A DNA stretch of 64,000 nucleotides from Liopterus haemorrhoidalis. Taxonomy: Eukaryota > Arthropoda > Insecta > Coleoptera > Dytiscidae. The notes under the pieces were generated by a model. The model made no database searches and was not told the DNA's origin. It was given only the letters and a program-made list of their open reading frames with translations. Positions within the stretch are counted from its first letter, which is position 1. Every line of letters begins with the position of its first letter. The stretch is from positions 2,890,279 to 2,954,278 of the forward strand of contig OZ020622.1 of NCBI GenBank assembly GCA_963971575.1, written 5' to 3'. Of the stretch, positions 24,042-36,000 are shown piece after piece. Made by a program: the position numbers and the translations under genes.

Positions 24042-24133
24042 TTTTCCAAATTTTTAACACAATACGTTTATGCAAAAAACTGACAGATATAGGTTATGTT
24101 CATCAATCTACTTGTTAACCACTTGACAGCAAA
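24042..24133. promoter_or_regulatory. Bidirectional promoter, PTRH2 and ARL6IP4
   Basis: Only 92 bp separate the divergent start codons, so both core promoters and both leaders must fit here or overlap the genes. No TATA element is evident. The short AT-rich spacer is typical of housekeeping divergent pairs. Confidence 0.65.
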
Positions 24134-24732
24134 ATGGTAAATAATCAATTAAAAGAAAAATCAGAACATAAAAGTCGTATAGATTCATTTAAAAAAGAAA
24201 AAAAACGTAAAAGAAAATATTCATCATCCTCATCTAGTTCAGATCGAAAGAAATCTAAAAAATTAAAGCGTAAAAGAAGTAGTTCATCTTCAAGTAATTC
24301 TTCAAAAGAAAGAGAAAGGAAGAAACGTAAAAAAGAGAAGAAAAAAGCGAAAAAACTTTTAAAAGAAGCCAAAAAATCAAAGAAAAAAGACAAAAAGAAA
24401 GACGAACCAACCGATTGTAATGACGTACCTTTAGAATTAATGGAAAAATCTAAATCAATGGCTCCGATGACCAAAGAAGAATGGGAAAAGAGACAGAGTG
24501 TTGTTCGAAAAGTTTACGATGAAGAAACAGGGAGGCACAGGTAAGTATAACCTTATATAACCAGTATGAAATAAACATAACCTTACTGCAATTATACAGG
24601 CTTATTAAGGGAGACGGAGAAGTAATAGAAGAAATTGTGAGCCGAGACAGACACAAAAACATTAATAAACAAGCCACAAAAGGAGATGGAGATTATTTTC
24701 AATCAAAGATAAGTTCATCAATTAAAAAATAA
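24134..24732 (+). CDS. ARL6IP4: ARL6IP4 / SRp25-like nuclear protein
   Basis: Exons 24134-24540 and 24600-24732 join in phase across a 59-bp intron (GTAAGT...CAG), giving 179 residues. The N-terminal two thirds are lysine-, arginine- and serine-rich, with runs of serine and KKKKAK-type blocks that suit nucleolar or speckle localisation. The conserved C-terminal region is [39 protein letters not shown] and [10 protein letters not shown], the signature of ARL6IP4 (SRp25), a splicing-associated protein. It is divergent from PTRH2. Low-complexity sequence alone would not identify it; the C-terminus does. Confidence 0.92.
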
Positions 24733-26194
24733 TTTATTAACACATTGCATGTAGGATAGAGCATTCTTGGGTTCGATGTTTACCATACAATCATCAATGT
24801 TTAAAAACAGGGTCCAACGGAACTGGCCTCAATAGTTCAAAAAATAATTGAAGAGCGGAAAAGGATGAATCGGAAAGGATGAACATTTTCCTAACTTTTC
24901 AAAAAAAAATTGAGTCCAGTTAAATCAATATTCCCAAAAATACCAGGTACATATGTACAATAGTCTGTTACGGATATTTTTTGGGTCTCAAAAACTAATT
25001 ATTTTATTCCGCTTAATATATCCGATCCACCAAAAGCCATCATTCTCCTTTCCTACATACAATGTGTTAAAAAAATGAAATAACATTGTAAAATATATTT
25101 TATTTAATAATAGTGATGTACCTAATTCATTACAGAATAAAATATATACAGTATATATACAAAGTTATTTATTATTTAACCCATAGAATTTTCTTTGTGA
25201 GATCAAATTCTCTTTCTCGAACAACAGTTAAAATTAAAAACCAATTTAAAAATATTCCAAATATTAGTTAAGATTTTAAAAATCTTCTATAATTTTAGAG
25301 AAATATATATTTTTTTTATTAGATTTTATTTCAACAGTCAGAATAGTAAATTAATTTAACGATTTATATCATAACAGTAAACCTACAACTTAACGAACCA
25401 TTTACTAAGGTCGCTTCTTCTCCTAACATAACTAGTAGAGTGCTATTCCCAAGATATCAGGTCAGTGACGTTATAGTATATATGGCAAATAATGACGTCA
25501 AACCAATCGCAATGTAGTTTACAGCCGGTTCTACGTCCGTTGCTTAGCAACGATACGACTACGAATTCTGGTTTCTGCGCATGTGTCATCACTGGCCTGA
25601 TCTCATGGGAATAACACTCTATGAGGGAATTACTGAAACACAATACAGAATCGCTGAGACCAAAATACGATTTCTATCGGGTGTTGTCATGTTTGCAAAA
25701 AAAATCGACGTTCAGTATAAATCATGCTTTTTGCGTAATGTTTGGGAAAAGAGCGACCGAGGAACGTTTCCGTAATGAGAAATTTTTCCAAATCCCAACG
25801 CAATCGAGCGGTGTTTTGTTACGAAAGTCGCTAAAAATATAACAGTGTTCCCAGGCCGGGCGACTTTCGGAATGGCGGCGAGCGACCCGTTCGCTCGCCG
25901 GTATATCGAGAAACGCCGGTGAAATGTGACTATATCAGACCGCCGGCGTATATATAGGCAACAGCCGAGTAATTCAAAACAAGGCTAAGTAATTTATGGA
26001 TTTACTACCATCGCTTATGTACGTTTATGTAAAGTCTATTAAAATTAACTGAAATTTTTCATTTTCTGATTAATAACTGTTCTTGGTTGATAAAAATGGG
26101 AGCTTCGGATTTAACAGATATTTGTATTTAACGAACCCTCTTATAGTCCGTTAAATCTAAGTTTTACTGTACTATAAAATTCAAGGGTTAAAAG
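24733..26194. other. Intergenic, convergent 3' ends of ARL6IP4 and RNFT
   Basis: No gene was recognised. A TA-flanked MITE lies at 25438-25619. At 25876-25900 a perfect 10-bp GC-rich stem (CGGCGAGCGA and inverse, 5-nt loop) stands out from the AT-rich surroundings. Two short overlapping open stretches at 25581-25842 have no recognisable domain. Confidence 0.6.
25438..25619. mobile_element. Short MITE, TA target site
   Basis: Termini GAGTGCTATTCCCAAGATAT and the imperfect inverse ATCTCATGGGAATAACACTC lie between TA dinucleotides. It is 182 bp and non-coding, with about 30-bp inverted repeats. Confidence 0.75.
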
Positions 26195-28379
26195 TTAAAA
26201 TAATTGAGTAAAATAAGTAGTACTTCCATCTCTCCAACTTGGGTCGTCTACAACTTTTGCTCGACATAGTGGACAAGTTTGTTCTCGATCAAACCAAGTT
26301 GAAACACAAGCTTCACAGAAAATATGTCGACACTGCAATAATACAGGTGTATCATACTCATCATGACATATCGGGCATTGACTTCCAGCGCTCTGCAACT
26401 GTTCCTTTGATGGCGATGTCCCAAGAGACTGTAAAATATACCATGTAAAAAAATAATAATAAACAAATTATGAATACAGTAGAAGCCTTTTTAATCGATT
26501 CGCTGGAGTACCTGACGCTCTAAAATAAAATGTTTAATTTTCATGTATGCGGCATTTTTAAGGCCATCCGCTTTAACCAGCTTTTTGATTAAACGTCTGA
26601 AGGCCGGTCAGTTCGATTAACAGGGCTTCTAGTATATATTGATTACGTACGACATTTTGAAATGCTTTAAAGACTGCGGTCCTAAATAATCGGATACGAA
26701 GCATAAGATCAGTTCCTTTGGATACCATATAAGCAGCAGAAAGAAAAACACCTGCTACTTTTTCCGCTCCTTGGTACGAATCGAGGAGATAGTATAACCA
26801 TGGCTGTATCGGAGCTACACTTCGATAAAGTTGAGATGTGGCTTCTATTAACAAATATATTTTACCCTAAAAAGTTCCATTAGATAATTTAATATACAAA
26901 TTTTGAACCCATTGGCAAAAACATTGCGAATATTTCACAACAGAGAAATATTTCGAAAAAAATTATTTAACACAAGTTGATATAAAAGCAATGACTAACA
27001 ACTTTTATTTGAGACATTTTTTGATAAAGCACAAATTAAACAAGTACTTTGTGATGGCGATCGGTCCTGTGGTGGCCACAGCTGATTTTTTTTAATATAG
27101 TTGCCTTTGCCATTGGGTTACTTTTATAAATATTGTAAAAAAAAATCAGTGGTGGCTCTTTAAAAATTACACGTAGCAGGTTAAAAATGAGTAAACTTAC
27201 AAGGTATAACCAAACTCGAAACATAAATTTGGGCCAAAATAAACTAGCTCCAATAATAGCTTGAAACTGAATAGCTATTAAACAGGAGAAATATAAGTTA
27301 AGGAAATTTGGAATATCTGCGTTCCGCAAAATTCCGAAAACATTTGTAATAAAGTATAATCTGAAAAGATGAAACCATCTGATGCTACAAGTATTCCATT
27401 TAGTAGGTTGAATAAAATTAGAACATCTTTTGCTCCTAAAGAACCACCTCTGTTATTATCTTAAAAATAATTAAAAAAGAATTCTTACTCTTTTTTGATA
27501 AGCGATTAATCCACCAGGTAGAGCGACGATAATAATTTTAATAAATATCGTAAAAAGCTTCAAAAAGAAATCAGTTATCCCAACTGTCCAAAGTAAATCC
27601 CAAACACTCAACGGCTGAGTATACGGCGGTATAAATATCAAATTTGAAAACAATTTCTCCTCGATAAACATCATAGTTATCAATAAAACACACCCGACGA
27701 TATAACAAACTTCAATAAGCAACGTCGTCAGACTTCTCCGATTTTGTTTAGCAGCTTCCCGTTTAACAGCTGAATTAGAATGACAGAAACAACTAAATAA
27801 TATTATAAAATTAAAAATACCCTCCCTATGATCATATAACCCTTTAACGATTAAAATTAATAAGAATGGAACGTATTTTTGTAAAATATCTAATAAAGCA
27901 CGTGCTTCCGGTACTTGTCGTAAAGCGTCTGCAGCTGTTTCTTCTGTATTATTGTTATTATTCGCAGCAGCTTGTTCTAAACTTGCATTTACTTGCTCTA
28001 AACTCGCATGAGCTGCACGTACATTATTTAAAAAGTTCTCATTATTGTGTACGTGAATATGTGCGTTTTGAGCATCTGAATTATCAACGTTAATAACAAA
28101 AGTATCATGATTTGTAGTTTCAGTACGTGTTGATTGTTGTCGATTCAAAAGATTAGATAAAGAAATTCCAGTTTGGTTAACTGTTCTTGCTTGTTCGACT
28201 AATGGTCTTATTTCTTCCATAACGGTATGAAAATTTTCCCGTAGTAGTCTTGAACCTTCAGCTGTTCTTCTTTGAAAATTTACTCCTCCAATCCTTATGT
28301 TACCGACTATAGAATTACGATTTCTGTTAGTATCTTGACTTTCTAATAGATTTAGACTTTCTTCTCTTTGGTTCTCCAT
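26195..28379 (-). CDS. RNFT1: RING finger and transmembrane E3 ligase (RNFT)
   Basis: Three exons join in phase: 27489-28379, 26651-26866 and 26195-26428, giving 446 residues. The N-terminus (1-160) is polar with asparagine-rich stretches. Hydrophobic segments follow at about 165-200, 218-240 and 258-294, then further ones in exon 2. The C-terminal C3HC4 RING is complete: C387, C390, C402, H404, C407, C410, C421, C424 (CPICHDEY, LLQCRHIFCEACVSTWFD, TCPLCRAKV), ending WRDGSTTYFTQLF as in the family. RNFT1/RNFT2 are membrane E3 ubiquitin ligases; RNFT1 acts in ER-associated degradation. I cannot tell the 1 and 2 paralogues apart. The first intron contains a dispersed repeat. The start is the first ATG of an open N-terminus. 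Confidence 0.92.
26925..27110. repeat. Dispersed repeat in RNFT intron 1
   Basis: This is an inverse copy of the ends of the repeat at 2224-3060, including TGTGGTGGCCACAGCTGATT and TCTGTTGTGAAATATT. It seems to lack the middle of the longer copy. Confidence 0.65.
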
Positions 28380-28946
28380 ATTTTGTTTTTTTTTTTTTTT
28401 TTGTTTTAATATATTTTTTTAATGAATTTTAAATGTTTTGAACATTAGCACTAAGATTTTGACACTTTGGAACTACATTTGATCACCACATCTTAAAAAA
28501 TCATTCGATTCTGATAACAAACGTCAAATAATTTCCCATACGTTTTGAGTAAGGCTCGTTCAGAATTAAATTAATCAGAAATATCCATACGGCGGTCTTA
28601 AAAATTTCATAATATTACTCAAAAAATTAAAAAGAACTTAAGAAAACTCGTTAATAACTATTATACTCATATTATTTAATCAAACAAATTGTTTATTAAT
28701 TGCTAAATTATGTTTAAAAAATCCACACCCAAACCACAAAACAAATTAATAACAATGACTGGATAAGATTACTATATAAATTGTTATTTCCCCACAATTT
28801 TGATAAAAATAATAATAGTGATAACGTGGTAATTATCTTCTGGCTAAAAAAGAAATTGTTATCATTAAACCAGTGACTATCAACAAGTTATTCTTGGTTT
28901 TCTTTTGTTGGAAGTAGGGCCGGCGACACGCCTGGACGATCTAGCC
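28380..28946. other. RNFT upstream region
   Basis: The RNFT 5' leader or promoter is expected here. A T-rich run lies just upstream of the start codon. No other gene or element was recognised. Confidence 0.35.
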
Positions 28947-28976
28947 CAGTGTTTCTCAACCGGTGGTCCGCGGACC
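28947..28976. mobile_element. hAT left end fragment
   Basis: CAGTGTTTCTCAACCGGTGG and the following GTCCGCGGACC match the ends of the 19278-19578 hAT family. Only this terminus is seen before a different element begins. Confidence 0.6.
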
Positions 28977-29869
28977 AATAGGGGATAGGCATGATTTTTT
29001 TTATTTTTTATTATATTCTTCTTGTTGCATTTAACATTAAAAACAGTTTTGCATTTTTTTATTTGAAGGCTTAAAAAAATCATAAATGTATGTACCGCGC
29101 GAAAACCACGTATGACGTCATACCCTACTTAAGTATACTGCGTACAGCCTACCCAGTGTACAGCATACACAGTCTGTCGTGAACGTATTTGCTTGTATAA
29201 CTTTTATAGATTGTGTAAAGTTAGAGTGATTTTAATTAAAATAAAGTTTAATTCTATAAAAACAATTTATACATGTTTACCGAATTAAATTTTATAACCT
29301 ATATTGCAGTATTTCAATTATGCCTCTAAGGTTTTGTAACTTCATGTAAACAATGTAGTAAAATTCTAACATCTAAATTACATTTTACAGAGTTGCAGCG
29401 TTTATTGTTTACATAAAGTTATAGAATACATAAATGGTTATTACAAGTCTGTTTTGACACCACGTATTTCTTCAGCACTGTAGCATTCATTATTTTTCAT
29501 ATATTTCATGAGCACAAAAGCATCAATGTTGGATAAATTATCACTCTGAGCCCAAACAAAATCTTTATCTGCCATTTTAATAATAAATGCGTAAAAAATT
29601 GTTTAAATACAAATACAAAACTCTCGAACAAAACAATATACACACAAAGATTATGTTGTAGTTTGGGCTGTCTAGGGTTTGACGTCATGCTGAGTCGTAC
29701 TTACTCGGCAACCTTCGCGCTCTGGTCGGCTTATTTTATATTTACAATATTTTAATTAAAAAATTTAGCTGTAATATTAATTAAAATGTGATTTTTGTTT
29801 TGTTAGGTGACATAACTAACATTAACATATCAAAAAAGGAAAATATACATTTTATGCGTATCCCCTATT
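28977..29869 (-). mobile_element. AATAGGGGATA element with first-exon-like frame, copy 1
   Basis: Ends AATAGGGGATAGGCATG and the opposite TGCGTATCCCCTATT are inverted repeats of the same kind as 58668-59604. About 29470-29574 on the minus strand encodes MADKDFVWAQSDNLSNIDAF, then VLMKYMKNNECYSAEEIRGV, nearly identical to copy 2. No transposase was recognised. Subterminal CGCGCGAAAACCACG and the TGACGTCA-containing block are shared by both copies. The target duplication was not resolved. Confidence 0.7.
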
Positions 29870-30032
29870 TTAACTGAGGGGGTTATACGTACCGTTGAAG
29901 ATGCCGCTAAGGTATATGGCTCTCCGTCTAGGTCTCAGGCTTCATTTTTAACATGCTAAGACTTAAAATTAAAGAAAAAAACAACAAATTTTCCACATAA
30001 TTATATTTATGTAGTATAATAAAATAATAATT

Positions 30033-33000
30033 TCATTTCCAAGGTGGTTTATGGCGATGTTCTTTAACTGATTTTTTATCAGTTTCACTAACAACATCTG
30101 CACCAGACACCTGTACGAAAAGTACACATTTTTAACGTCTCTTAAATAAAAAAAAAACACATTTTACAATACATATAAAAATATAACATTACAATATATT
30201 TGATTGATGAATGGATAGATTAATAATGGAAATGTACCTTTGGAAAGGAGCTTATATCATGGCTAGCACTGGCAGTAGAAGGGTTATCAAAAGTTCTCCT
30301 ATCCCGATCATCTGCAGGAAGTTTCGGCTCCTTATCTAACAACTTCAAATTATAATCAGAATATATTAAATTTAAAAAAAAGATGTTTTCTCTACATTTT
30401 TCAGTATTACAACAAATAAATAATCAAATATAATTAGTGAAAAAAGAAACAAATTATTACTTAAGCAATTAACAGATTAAGGACCGAGATTTTCAACTCA
30501 AAATTAATGCTTCGTTCAAAACCTAGGGTGACCATTTTCTTAAGAAGGCAATGCGGGACGGAGCAAAAAAAAGGTCCTCACCTCCCAAATCCAAGTGAAG
30601 AGCAAAAAAAAAGGTCTTCACCTATCAAATCCAAGTGAAGAGCAAAAAAAAAGGTCCTCATCTCCCAAAATCCAAGTGAAGAGCAAAAAAAAGGTCTTCA
30701 CCTCCCAAATCCAAGTGAAGAGCAAAAAAAAGGTCTTCACCTCCCAAATCCAAGTGAAAAGCAGAGCAAAAAAAAGGTCCTTATCTCCCAAAATCCAAGT
30801 GAAGAGCAAAAAAAAGGTCCTCATCTCCCAAATCCAAGTGAAGAGCAAAAAAAAAGGTCTTCACCTCTCAAATCCAAGTGAAGAGCAAAAAAAAAGGTCC
30901 TCATCTCCCAAAATCCAAGTGAAGAGCAAAAAAAAGGTCTTCACCTCCCAAATCCAAGTGAAGAGCAAAAAAAAGGTCCTCACCTCCCAAATCCAAGTGA
31001 AGAGCAAAAAAAAGGTCCTCATCTCCCAAAATCCAAGTGAAGAGCAAAAAAAAAGGTCCTCATCTCCCAAAATCCAAGTGAAGAGCAAAAAAAAAGGTCC
31101 TCATCTCCCAAAATCCAAGTGAAGAGCAAAAAAAAAGGTCCTCATCTCCCAAAATCCAAGTGAAGAGCAAAAAAAAGGTCTTCACCTCCCAAATCCAAGT
31201 GAAGAGCAAAAAAAAGGTCCTCACCTCCCAAATCCAAGTGAAGAGCAAAAAAAAGGTCCTCATCTCCCAAAATCCAAGTGAAGAGCAAAAAAAAAGGTCC
31301 TCATCTCCCAAAATCCAAGTGAAGAGCAAAAAAAAGGTCTTCACCTCCCAAATCCAAGTGAAGAGCAAAAAAAAGGTTCTCACATCCCAAATCCGAAATG
31401 CGGGACAAAATGTTAAAATGCGGGACTTTTGCGGGACGCATCTTAATGCGGGACAAAATGTTAAAATGCGGGACGAATGGTCACCCTATCAAAACCTCAA
31501 AATTAGAATTACCGTGAAATTAGTACTTAACATAAAATTTGTACGTAGTAATTAAGTAGTGTTCACAATATAAATTACCCACTGAGAGAAATTTCTATTG
31601 ATTTCTACTTTATCGGTCGATATTTGACAGCTGTTTACATTTGCTAATGAGTTTTTGAGTGTTTCATAGTACTGAAAAGAATTAAAATAGAAGAAAAATG
31701 TATATTTATGCTCATAGAAAACATAAAAATGTGGATAGAAAAAAAAAATATGGTCATAGTTGTGGTTAGGTTGACAAGTGCTTACTGCGCATGCGTCAAA
31801 TATAAATTAACGTAAGAGTTTGGAGTCTACAAACTTCTAATTTTAATTTATAAGTATAAGTATTAATTTTGAAGGTTGTGAACAATAACGTACAGTTACG
31901 TATAACATACATTTACGTTAATTCTAAGTACTAATTTCGAGGTTTTGAACGCATAAGTTGGTTAGAACTTATTAGGTGAATAGTTGCATGGTAGAAAGAT
32001 TTTTTTTTACTATGCAACTATGCTGCTATGAATAAAAATAAAATATGTAACGTTTATTTTGGAAAATAATTATTATTGTATTTTATAAATTAACATAATT
32101 TTTTAATAAACTTGCACATAAAAATAATTCTGCGGACCGGCAAAAAATCTCACGGAGCTGCGGTTGGGAAACACTGGTGTAGACAACACTAAACACAAAC
32201 ACTGTTTAGTTTAGCTACTCTCTTTAGTTACTTAATTTAACTACTAAAAACGTGTAAATCCGGATTTTCCGTATCAATTTTTCGAGAAAACAAAGCCTTG
32301 GAAAAAAAAAGAAACTCACCATTTTAATATACCTTTGAAGGTCGTTTGCTTCTGGAACATTTTGTGTTTTCACACCAACAGTATTAACACTTGCATCTTG
32401 TTTTTCATTCTCCGGAATTTGATCTCTTAATTCATCATTTACTAAAATTTTCTTTAAATCCATATCATCCCGTAATCTATATTTTGGAATATCAATTCCA
32501 GTTGGGGTACCGGCAGGCGTTCTACCATTATTTATTATTCGAAGAGCTTCACTCCATTGTTGTTCCATTACCGATTTTAATTCATGTGCAATATTGTTTC
32601 GCTTTTGTTGCATATGATCAAGTTTAGTTTGCTGTGAAGCTATAAGATGGCGAAGTTGACTTATTTGGATTTCGTAAAGATTTATTTCTTCTTTATGTTT
32701 CTCTTCCAGAAGTTGTACTTCTATATTATGCCTACAAAAAATATATATATATTTTTAATCAAAATTGATACAGTTTCGGCAATACAAAAAATTATGAACG
32801 ATTGATTATTATACATACTTGTCACTTAATTTCTGAAGTTGTTTTGCTGCCGTTTTAGCAATATTTTGCTCCCTATTCTGTAATTCTTCATGTAATTGCT
32901 TCTCTGTTTCTTCCAGATGTGATTCAAATTCTTTTAATTTGTCTTTAACTAAAATATCTACTTGCTGTTGATAAAAATTTCTTAACTCAACTTGAACTTT

Positions 33001-36000
33001 GTCCGCTTGTTCATGTAATTTATTTATTTCTTTTTGCAGGGTTTTCTGCGAAAAAAAAACACAAATTAAATAATAATAATAACTGTCTGTTTAATAATAA
33101 CTGAATGTTGGATCACGCCGTATAATTTATTTAGATACAAGGGCATATTGAAAATTAATGCCTCCATGGCCATAACTTGGGACAGACCGTGTCAAAAGTG
33201 GTTTGCCTTTTACCTTAAGTATCTGTACATAAGTCCTCCTAGCGGATATTCTCAGCAACATCACGTTTGCGCATGACAGTTCTAAACATGGCGGTCGGCA
33301 TGGAAGTGCGGTTAAAACAACGAGCTGTTTAAATTTCTTACTGCGGAGGGTGTGGCGCCCATTGATGTCCATCGGAGGTTAAGTGCCGTCTACCGTGAGG
33401 CGTGTGTTGATGTGAGTACTGTTAGGAGGTGGGTAAAGACTGTGAAAGACGCAAGTCCTGCTGAAACGGATGTCCATGATCGGCCTCACACAAGTCAGAG
33501 AACGCGCGGACACTGGAGAAGCTTGGGTTTCAGGACGTTTTACCTCACCTTATAGCCCAGATCTTGCGCCTTGTGACTTTTTCCTCTTTCCAAAGCTTAA
33601 GGAACATCTCAAGGGCAAGCGTTTCTCTTCAGATGCAGAGGTGATAGCGGAGGTGCGGAAATGGTGCCGTGGGAAGTCTTCAGACTTTTTCCGTGACGGA
33701 CTTGAAAAACTCGTACCACGTTGGCGTAAATGTATTACTGTCAATGGCGATTATGTGGAAAAGTGAATATATCAGTGCGTAGAGGACAGTTTATACTATT
33801 ATTTCACATTTATATGTAAACCATACATCAATTACTAATAAAGTTATAGCCATGGAGGCATCAGTTTTCAATATGCCCTTGTACATAAAATCATTATTAT
33901 TTTTGTTATCATTTATGTTAGGTTCAACCTGTAATTATTGTTATATATTTCCATGTATTATAGATTATAGACAGATTTTTTTTTAACAACCCCCCCCCCC
34001 CCCCCCCCCTTCGATCGAGCTTCCATAGCAAACCGGTAGTATAATTATTCGAATCCCACCACTGCCTAAAACCCGACATAAGTGAACGAAATAAAAACAG
34101 AACATAGATTGACACAAAAATTTATTAAACAATATAATAATTATTCCAAAAAACATATCATACAGTCAAAATCACGTTCTGTTTTTGTATCGATATAAAC
34201 AATATCTGGAACGCTTACTTCTGTTTTTTTTGAGTTTTCCACAACATTTTCCAAACTTCGATTTTTATTTTCCAGAACTTCATTACTTCTTCTTGAGTCT
34301 AGTACTTCTTTTTCTAATTTATTTTTGTCTTCTCGTAAATGTTTAATTTCATTCTGGCAATTATGAATATCCTTTTGAGATTTTTGTTTTTGGATGGAGA
34401 TTTCTTTTTGTAAATCTAGAACAGTTTTCTTATCCTGCGAATAAATAATAATGTAGGAACATATAACATGAGAACGAAATTAAACGAGCAAATAAAATCA
34501 AGAAAGTTTGAAAAAATATACAGTCCTTGTCCATATTATTAGGCGTACCTTGATTAGGGTGACCATTTTCTTAAGAAGGCAATGCGGGACGGAGCAAAAA
34601 AAAACAAAGGTCCTCATCTCTCAAATCCAAGTGAAGAACAAAAAAAAAGGTCCTCACCTCCCAAATCCAACATGCGGGATGAATGGTCACCCTAACCTTG
34701 ATAAAGAAATATTTTAAAAATCATCTATTTTTCATTCGTTCATCCCCACCTGTCTTATGCAATACTGGTGTGGGATCACGCTCCTCAAGCGACTGTTTGC
34801 TCTGCAACGTAGAGCTCTACGTGTCATTAGCGGGATCGGCTACAGAGAAGACTGTAGACAACAATATATTACGCTTAACATATTAACACTTCCCTGTATA
34901 TATATTTTACAATACTTGATACATGTTCACCGCCAGTTTGAAGATTATTACCTTCATGCGAAGATCTAGAAATAGCAACGATTATTAAGCTATATTTTTT
35001 TAAAATGTTTTACCGTTTAACCTCAGACAAAAACCAGCTATCAATTTTCAAACAACTATGAAGAAGCATCTTATTGCTAAAGCATTTTATTCTATAGACG
35101 ACTACCTGTCCAATAACTTTAATGATCTCGTGAACGCTGTGTAGCGATTTGCTCAATATTATCTATGGAGTACCGCAGGGTTCAATTTTAGGTCCGTTAC
35201 AATTCTTAATTTATTACAATGACTTCTGTAAGATAGGATGACTATTTTCTTAAGAAGGCAATCTGGGACGGAGAAAAAAAAAGGTCCTCACCTCCCAAAT
35301 CTAAGTGAAGAGCAAAAAAAAGGTCTTCATCTCCCAAAATCTAAGTGAAGAGCAAAAAAAAGGTCCTCACCTTCCAAATCTAAGTGAAGAGAGAAAAAAA
35401 AAGTCCTCATTTCCCAAAATCCAAGTGAAGAGCAAAAAAAAAGGTCCTCACCTCCAAAATCCAAAATGCGGGACAAAATGTTAAAATGCGGGACTTTTAC
35501 GGGACGCATCTTAATGCGGGACAAAATGTTAAAATGCGGGACGAATGGTTACCCTACTGTAAGATGCTCTATTTTTATGATTCTATTTCACCAAGAGTAA
35601 ATAACAGAGCTATATTATAATGTAAAAAATTAAGGGCTTAATAAGTATAAATAATTCCAAGTCAGATTTGTTAAATATTATCTATGGAGTACCGCAGGGT
35701 TAAATTTTAGGTCCGTTACAATTTTTAATTTATTTCAATGACTTCTGTAAGATTCTCTATTTTTATGATTCTATTTCACCAAGAGTAAATAACAGAGCTA
35801 TATTATAATGTAAAAAATTAAGGGCTTAATAAGTATAAATAATTCCAAGTCAGATTTGTTAAATATTATCTATGGAGTACCGCAGGGTTAAATTTTAGGT
35901 CCGTTACAATTTTTAATTTATTACAATGACTTCTGTAAGATTCTCTATTTTTGTGATTCTATTTCACCAAGAGTAAATAATAGAGATATATTATAATGTA

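Noticed and set aside
24145..24474. Phenylalanine/serine-rich minus-strand frame
   Set aside because: It is the antisense shadow of the lysine-rich ARL6IP4 exon.
30566..31390. CRISPR-like array
   Set aside because: Units are directly adjacent with no unique spacers, and the host is eukaryotic.
30595..31555. Long lysine/glutamine- and serine-rich reading frames on both strands (up to 175 codons)
   Set aside because: They are produced by a tandem repeat whose period or unit mix keeps frames open. The same frames occur on both strands and in other MITE copies, and the element has 8-bp target duplications.
28947..32176. One large hAT element bounded by CAGTGTTTCTCAACC and GGTTGGGAAACACTG
   Set aside because: It would contain centrobin exons 8 and 9, and the 8-bp flanks on the two sides do not match. 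They are ends of two separate insertions.
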